Shown here: piece by piece, positions 57,621-64,000 of the stretch
How positions within the stretch are numbered: position 1 is the stretch's first letter
Layout: each line of letters starts with the position of its first letter
NCBI RefSeq assembly: GCF_019097595.1
Contig: NC_080723.1
Location: 14,143,511 to 14,207,510, forward strand
Direction of reading: 5' to 3'
Length of the DNA stretch: 64,000 nucleotides
Origin: Hemibagrus wyckioides
Taxonomy: Eukaryota > Chordata > Actinopteri > Siluriformes > Bagridae
Position numbers and translations under genes: made by a program
The notes under the pieces: model-generated
What the model was told of the DNA's origin: nothing
Database searches by the model: none
Seen by the model: only the letters and a program-made list of their open reading frames with translations

Positions 57621-60118
57621 TTTCTTGATTTTGCATCTGTGTCGTTCAGAACGATCTTTTCCTACACTTCTCCATCAGAGGGTGCTCTGTGGGTTGGTAG
57701 CCGACCCTCATAAAGTTCCCAGAGTAAGGAATATTTATGAAGTCCAACCCTGTGATCTTTGTAACTGGATATGCCCCATTAGATTAGGATTACAAATAAT
57801 GTAGAGTTTCCATAATGGTTCTGAACGTTACATGAGACTAAGCATGACTTGATCTGAGTAATTAATCTGTCCTCCTTCAGAGAACTTTCTGGACATTAAA
57901 AAAAAAACCCTTTCTAGCAGAATAGTACGACTTTGTTCATGTTTCATATTCGGCAGTAGTGAATTAGTCACACATCATTTGCCAATGCTGGCTAGAGCTG
58001 CTTTCCTCTTAATATATCTGACACAAAGTTGGTTAGAATAGTCAAAGCTCCACGTGTACTCTTTGCTCTGAAAGCAAAATGGAATACCAGTATATTGAAC
58101 AAATTATAAAGCCCAGGTCAGACCGAAAACCAGGTACGAATTAAAGGAACAGTTGGAGCTGTATTATATAAAGCAGGGCACATTAAATTATTTTGCTGGC
58201 ACGGTTTGCGTCTTAGACAGACAAGTCACTTCGAATCAACACAAACCTCTTCTGACTCATCATCATCATTATCCTCTGATTAAACCTTGCTTTCCTGATG
58301 GGGGCGGTCTCGGGCAGGATAGCCCCCCCCCCCGATCGCAGGACACAAGGACTCGCTAAAATAGTTGGATGAGGATGAAATGATGTAAATCATATGCTGT
58401 GGCCTTCACAGTTACACTCAATTCAGTTGAACATCTATGGAAGATTTTAGACAGATGTTAGACTTGTCTTGGGAATATTCTTCAAGTACATTTCCATGTA
58501 GTGTTGATGCTGGTGGTTTGTGAAGGCCCAAATGCTTCTAAAACACTTTATGTTGATTTTTTTTTTTCCCCTTTAATTTCTCTTTTCTGTCTTATTGGTA
58601 ATTTCAAGCAGGTGGCTAAAGGTGCAATAGGTTTTCTCAAGTCAAGTCGAGTCGAGTGGGGTTGTTTATCTGGGATCAAGGGCCAAAACAACTCAGTACT
58701 CCATAAAGGGCAAATACACAATAGGGCACAATTAGTCCAGGACAATTAATACACAAAATAATTGACTGTAACTATTGAGTAGTGTAGCAGCAATAAGCAT
58801 AGTAATATAATAATAAACATAATTACAAATAAAAAAAATCTAGTATATTTTAAGGAAGCATTTTAACCATAATAATGAATATTATTTTATATATAATATA
58901 AAACTCTTCTGAAATGGCTATATTTGATCACGGTGTCTTTATGGAATGACATGACACTTGATAATCAGGTGACGTCCTTGGTGTTTAAACACACACACAC
59001 ACACATTCAGTTCAGTTCCAGTTTTGCCCGCAGTTTGTTTGCTTTTCCGGATGTAATTAAGGGCTTCTCAAGCCTATGTTTGTGTTTCCTTTGAGGTCAC
59101 ATTTACCCTGTCAGACTCAGTAATGGCTATATCGCCTAACATTTACGTTTATGGCATTTGGCAGATGTCTTTGTCTAGAGTGACTAAAAGAAGTTGCTAG
59201 AAGTTTCCATCAAAAAATACTTCCTGATACTGGTTCACTAGGTAACAGATTAAGAGTATTATCAGTGTAATAAGAATAGCACACAGACAACACAAGTTTT
59301 AAGTTCTTCAGGAAGATGTAGATGTAAACTGAAGATAGCAGTGACTCAGCTGTTAAAGGAAGTTCATCCCACCACCTCGATGCCAGAGCAGAATCTTGAT
59401 GCATGCCTTCCTTGTACCCTGAGATACAGTGGGATCAGTGGAGCGGTGCTGGAGGATCGAAGAGAGCGTGGTGCAGTGCGGGTGTGATAAGTGCTTTGTG
59501 GTAAGTGGATGCTGTTCTGCTTGTGATTTTGTAGGCAGTGTGTTAAACCTCCAGGAAGACAGTGGATGGATTGAAGAAAAGCCAGGGTAATAAGCATGGG
59601 CTGGAAAGGTGTTAAACCGAATTATCAGGCTGAGCATAGTTTAAACATGACAACACACCTGCACAGAGCATAGACCTCCAGAGGCAGCAGAGTATTTTAA
59701 ACCCTGGGAGTCTGGAGTGAGTGTGACTGTGATGTCATCCTCTTCATGGGGGCTGTGTGTGTGTGTGTGTGTGTGTTAGCTGTCTTCTTCCATATGCTGG
59801 TGTGTAATGAATTTGATGTAACACTTAAGGCATAGTGTAATGGTTGGATTGGGCTACAGCGAGACCCGCCCATGCTTTCCCTGGCTTTCTGACTGTGAAA
59901 CAGAAACTCACAGCTAGTTAGGGCATGTCTGTATGAGCTGCTAGTTTTTGTTTTGCCTAGTCATAACTGGTCTGATCCTCTTCTGAACCACTTCAAATAA
60001 ATGGATGCCACTTTAAAAATGAGTTTAATACCTATGTAATTACAAATGAGCTAGATATGCATTGAAAGAACACTTAAGTTTCTTGACAGTTCTAATAGAG
60101 TTCTCTTTCTCTTTCTCT

Positions 60119-60159
<41 letters not shown>

Positions 60160-61499
60160 TACTCTAGTTCAAACAGTCAGTACATTTATCATTTAATTCG
60201 AATGAAATCCTCCTCAATTTCTTACAAAAGATGATATCCTGCAGCTACAACTTAATACACAACAAGATTTCTCATGCATCTCTTCTTTTTTTTTCTGTCA
60301 TGGGCGTAACGGTGTGGGAATAGCACTGTTCAAATGGTAATCATTAAAACATGCAGTTGTGAAAAGGCATGCAGTTATAGAGAAATAATCAGTGACAGGG
60401 CGGTGCGATACCTTAGCATCCCAAAGTTGATTCTTTTCCAATATCTGCACATCCAAAGTGCTCTGATACCACAGCAGGTTGCCACTGATTACAATTTTCT
60501 ATCTATTGATTCAATTTATTATTGAACTATGGTTTTTTTTCCAGCTTAGAAATGCATCTAATGGTGTGGAATTTCTGGGAAACCGGTTTTATTCCTGATA
60601 TCACTTACTTTGTGGCAGCTAAAAACAAAGTCATTTCCTCACTAGACTCTTTTTTAAAATCTCTTTATTCTTCAATATATATAAATAATTGTAACAGAGA
60701 AGCCAGGAAGAAATATTCTTGTAGTGGAAAACGCATACATCTTAAACAAACATCTCCTCACAGAAAGCTTCACCGTATCCACACATACATAGATACTGTG
60801 TCTTTAACCTTAAAGTATGTAGTGTAACATGAACAACCCATGAATGAGTTGTTGATATAGAAACGATAATGTTTTAGAATGAGTGCATTGATATAAAACT
60901 GTGGTTTGAATCAGAGCCTGAATTAGAGAATTAGAAATTCAACATGTGGTATAAATTGTCCTATAGTGCTCTCAACATTTATGTAATGCAAATAGATAAT
61001 GTTAAAAAGTTTCTACTACACGTCACCATAACCAAGGCATCAAATCTTCAAAATATCTTTTGTTCTAGGTTATTTTTTAACAGGACACTTTGTATTAAAG
61101 ATGAATACATTTATAAATGCAGTTTTGCAGCTCATTTGAATAAGGGAATAGATTTCAGAATAAATACAAGCATTTCACTATGAATCAGAGTGAAACAATA
61201 TCCCATCACTGTGATCATTTTCATCATTATGACATGCTTTAATTGATATTCACTTGCAGGTTATAAAATGCTGCAGACTTTTTCAGTGGTCACATTATAG
61301 TTGCATGATGTTTATGTGCATCTACACAAGAAATAAAGTCAGTGAATACAATGGGACCTAAAAGCTGCTCTGTTAAACAAATCCATATCTGGATCCTCTG
61401 TAATGAAGTAGTTTGTTTGTATGCTAATTAATGCCATCGGTGCTAATGGGTGAAAGAGCTCGCGCTGATTTGATTAGATTCCACTTTAAAACTTTTCCT
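57621..61499. other. intergenic region between b4galnt4 and abtb2
   Basis: About 3.9 kb with no gene recognised. It holds a C10 run at 58325-58334, an RTE/SINE-tail-like segment near 58630-58760 (a decayed repeat), (CA)n at 58988-59005, a short dispersed-repeat piece at 59138-59185, (TG)n at 59755-59775 and a CTTTCT/CT array at 60102-60157. The remainder is AT-rich with no supported feature. Confidence 0.6.
60102..60157. repeat. (CTTTCT)n/(CT)n microsatellite
   Basis: Four CTTTCT units followed by about 16 CT units. Confidence 0.93.
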
Positions 61500-61973
61500 G
61501 GAAGGAAAAAAAGAAGAAGATCGGCCTGGCTAGTGACGTCATCTCGATTCGTTATCTGATTGGTCGAGAGTCAGCTCGCGCATTGCTCACTCAGTCCCTC
61601 TCTCACGCTTGTTCAGTGCAGGTCAGAAGTTGGTGTGAAGAGGAGGTGTGTCGCGTGTGATGATCAATATTATCTCCTTATATCCGACGTTTCTTAAAGG
61701 ATGCCGTAAGTCTTGTTTCGATCGAGTTTAAGAGTCAGAAACCCGAGACGCTGCTTTATCTCTGCGGAAAAGTAAACGGACGAGTTTGACATGTGAACAA
61801 GTTAAGTAATGCCTCTTGGATGAGAAAGTTGCGGCATTACCACAATAAAGTCGTGTGAAGTGCGACATTACTCCACTCCAGGAGCGCCTCGCGGATGTCA
61901 CCGTTTCGTGAGAACCAGTAAAACCAGCTGGGCTGAAGAGTTTCACTGCTTTCTCGAGTTTGAGCACCCGGCC
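61500..61973 (+). promoter_or_regulatory. abtb2: abtb2 promoter and 5' leader, start of CpG-rich island
   Basis: CpG density rises sharply here compared with the AT-rich flank and stays high through 62850. A full CRE palindrome TGACGTCA lies at 61534-61541 and an inverted CCAAT box (ATTGG) at 61559-61563. No clear TATA box is seen. The transcription start is probably near 61600-61650. The leader before the chosen start contains several short upstream ORFs (see findings). A GTAAGT at 61706 could be a donor if the leader is spliced. Confidence 0.6.
61534..61541. promoter_or_regulatory. CRE-like palindrome TGACGTCA
   Basis: Perfect 8-bp cAMP response element, 18 bp from an inverted CCAAT box at 61559-61563 and about 430 bp upstream of the abtb2 start codon. 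CREB/ATF binding is inference from the motif alone. Confidence 0.55.
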
Positions 61974-62847
61974 ATGGCAGGAGGAAGCAGTTCAGCCATG
62001 AAGACTTTAGAGGAGCTGACTCTGGACTCGGGCTACGGAGCCGGGGATTCGTGCAAGTCTCTCAGTCTGTCCTCCTGCAGGTCCAACTCCCAGGCGCTGA
62101 CGAGCGCACCGCACCGCGGCAACTGGTGGTACTTTTCTGGCTCCATGAACAGCCGGAATAACAGCTGGGATACAGTGAACACGGCGCTCAACGAGGACCC
62201 CGAGGACATCTTCTCTAAGTGCCCGCGCTTACCGGAGCTCGAGGAGTTCCCGTGGACGGAGGAGGACGTGGGGAAAGTGCTGCGCAGTGTGGCCGGGGAG
62301 AGCGCGGTGTTTTCGGGAGAAGCCGTGCGCAGGCTGTCGGTGTTGATGCGCCGCGCGCTGATCCGTATAGCTCGTGAAGCGCAGCGGCTCAGTGTTATGC
62401 ACTGTCGATGCACGCGCTTCGAAGTGCAGAGCGCCATCCGGTTGGTGCTGAGCTGGGCGCTGGCGGAGCACTGTGTAGCGGCCACGGTCAGGGCCATCTC
62501 CCTGTACGACATGAGCACCGGAGAGCTGCTGCGCAAGGGCAAGTCGGCGCGCTGCGGACTCAAGCTATCCGTGGGCCGCTTCTTCCGCTGGATGGTGGAC
62601 ACTCGGGTTTCGGTACGCGTGCACGAGTACGCGGCGATTAGCCTGAGCGCGTGCATCGAGGCGCTCGTGGAAGAGGTGGGCGCGCGCGTGTTGTTGGCTG
62701 AGCGGCAGCATGGTGCGTGCGCGGACGCCGCGTCCACAGGGGGACGCATCACGCTCGAGGCTCTGGACGGAGTTGTTAATAATGACGCTGAACTCTGGGG
62801 GGTCCTGCAGCCCTACGAGCATCTCATCTGTGGGAAAAACGCAAACG
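61974..62847 (+). CDS. abtb2: abtb2, ankyrin repeat and BTB/POZ domain protein 2, first coding exon (3' partial)
   Basis: The ATG at 61974 has a strong context (gccATGG) and opens [20 protein letters not shown]. The exon gives 291 codons plus 1 nt and ends at a GTGAGC donor after [10 protein letters not shown]. Hallmarks of ABTB2: [20 protein letters not shown] near the N-terminus, SGMN-like [31 protein letters not shown], then a histone-fold-like helical region ([40 protein letters not shown]) and the conserved [20 protein letters not shown]. The ankyrin repeats and C-terminal BTB domain lie beyond the window. The family acts as Cullin-3 ubiquitin-ligase adaptors and has been linked to protein turnover; this role is from the family. 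The related ABTB3/BTBD11 is the main alternative; the N-terminal motif fits ABTB2 better. Confidence 0.88.
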
Positions 62848-64000
62848 GTGAGCATCAACTTCCTTTTATAAATAATAATAATAAAACAGATTGTAGATTT
62901 ATGCACTTTATATCACATACACTTACTGTCTATGCCCAAGCACAATTTTTTCACCCATGTTTTCCATCCATCAGTGGAAATGTGCCAACATGGGCCACCA
63001 TTAACCAGATATTATTAGTTTGATGGATCATTCTTAGGACTGCAGAGATATGAGCTAGTGTGAGTGTATCAATCCCAGCAACACTGATGCAGTATCACTT
63101 CTAGTTTGAAAAAGTCCACCAACAGCAAAAAAAAGAAAAAATCCATCCAAAAAGAGTGTTGTGTTCAGAACCTGACAGTGATGGAGTATAGATACACTGT
63201 GCAAGATCTATAAGCTCTATAAGTGTCTATCATCCTATACACTCAGATTTAAACTACACACACTACAATGTCAGCATCCAGAAAATGGTCCAGCACCAAA
63301 TACAATTTGTTGTCCCATTCCAGTGGTGTACAAGTGGGCTGAAAGATGCCTTATACAATACAGTACAGTGAAAGTCTTTATATATACACCACCATTTTAG
63401 GAAGTTTTATGTAGCAGGTACAGGTAAGGGCCTTGCTCAAGGGCCCAACAGAAGTGGCTAACAGATTAAAAACAGAAACTTATTCTCCTTGTGAACGGCT
63501 TTAAAACTATTCCTGTTCTGCTTTTAAAGAAAGATAAAAGCTACCACTGCCCTGATGACAGGTCTCACTCTCTTCACATAGACCGGTGCAGACTTGCTCA
63601 CTTCCAGCTGTAGGTCCACTTCCCATCTCCTCACATGGCCTACTGCAGTTAACATGTGTCAGTGTTTTGTTTTGTTTTTTTTCCCTGCATAGGTTTCCTC
63701 AGACATACAATAGTGCTTTGTTTCCATCTTAGGCTGCACAAGTAACAAAAATAAACCCAGATTTTCTGTATTAGTGTGTATACGTGAAGGAGGTTAAGCC
63801 GTGAGGTCAACTTAATGATGTATTATAACATAACAAATTTGGCATGGAGTCACTGAAGTTGTTTAGATCTGGTCTTCATTCTGCAAAAAGTACTTTTCGG
63901 CACGAAGAGTGCAGGGTTCAAACACTGTTTCACATGCTGCCAACAGTCACCTTGGGTCCATCTGCAAACAGCATGCAAAGATCAATGCTTTTAGCTGGGC
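62848..64000 (+). other. abtb2: abtb2 intron 1 (5' part)
   Basis: It begins with GTGAGC. No second exon is recognised. A decayed, reverse-oriented SINE-like segment lies at about 63320-63470; otherwise the sequence is unremarkable AT-rich intron. Confidence 0.6.
63320..63470 (-). mobile_element. decayed SINE-like segment
   Basis: The reverse complement has 'tctgttgggcccttgagcaa' and 'ggcccttacctg', like the body of the SINE at 355-598, and 'tgtactgtattgtataagg' in place of the tail. Highly diverged. Confidence 0.4.

Noticed and set aside
61551..61566. Repeat origin for the promoter CCAAT box (tctgattggtc also appears at 17842 and, inverted, at 40707)
   Set aside because: The match is only about 11 bp and does not extend, so chance or a common CCAAT context is enough.
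61860..61973. N-terminal extension of abtb2 (38 residues before MAGG)
   Set aside because: The frame is open but has no in-frame ATG; the ATG at 61974 has a strong context and matches the family's N-terminus.
62033..62752. 239-residue reverse-strand frame in abtb2
   Set aside because: GC-rich shadow of the abtb2 exon, whose forward frame has clear family identity.
62848..63023. Extension of the abtb2 frame past NANG
   Set aside because: A GTGAGC donor follows NANG and the residues after it are AT-rich low-complexity with no family similarity, so this is intron.

Overview
This window is vertebrate nuclear DNA, almost certainly from a teleost fish. Support comes from split GT-AG genes with fish-like introns, dense CA/AT/GATA microsatellites, many copies of fish-type Tc1/mariner DNA transposons, and a repeated tRNA-derived SINE. 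The repeat flavour suggests an otocephalan fish, perhaps a catfish, but the species cannot be fixed from the sequence alone. I see no prokaryotic features, CRISPR array, rRNA or functional tRNA gene.

Two protein-coding genes are present, both on the + strand. The first (8327-54969, 3' UTR to about 57620) is the 3' part of b4galnt4, a Golgi beta-1,4-N-acetylgalactosaminyltransferase. Seventeen consecutive exons join in frame with no break and give 1054 residues plus a stop. In order they encode a PA14 domain, a conserved linker, a long variable acidic/basic region in one 1252-bp exon, and a GT7-type catalytic domain with a D-L-H motif and a WGGEDWE motif. The start codon, signal anchor and first exon(s) are not visible and must lie upstream. 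The second gene, abtb2 (ankyrin repeat and BTB domain protein), starts near 61.6 kb in a CpG-rich stretch with a CRE palindrome and an inverted CCAAT box. Only its first coding exon (61974-62847, 291 residues) is in the window; ankyrin and BTB domains would follow in exons beyond 64000.

Region by region: 1-780 is a 21-bp minisatellite split by a SINE. 0.8-8.3 kb is repeat-rich sequence upstream of the first visible exon, with nested SINE and Tc1 relics. 8.3-48.8 kb carries the PA14 and linker exons in large introns full of mobile elements. 49.7-55 kb carries the large variable exon and the catalytic exons. 55-57.6 kb is 3' UTR, 57.6-61.5 kb is intergenic, and 61.5-62.9 kb is the abtb2 promoter and first coding exon, followed by intron sequence.

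The mobile elements are the most active part of the story. They include an apparently complete Tc1-family transposon (21199-22446) with 29-bp perfect terminal repeats, TA duplications and an uninterrupted DD34E transposase of 343 codons. There is also a long-ITR Tc1 relic whose catalytic Glu is lost (32602-34104), and at least nine decayed or internally deleted copies of another Tc1 family. Further elements are a 548-bp non-autonomous Tc1/mariner element retaining a DNA-binding-domain remnant (53610-54157) and a 488-bp hAT-type MITE with a perfect 8-bp target duplication (27141-27628). I found no new multi-gene system. The points most worth checking are the intact transposon, paired inverted Tc1 ends forming palindromes, microsatellites lying directly on splice sites, and the uORF-rich abtb2 leader.
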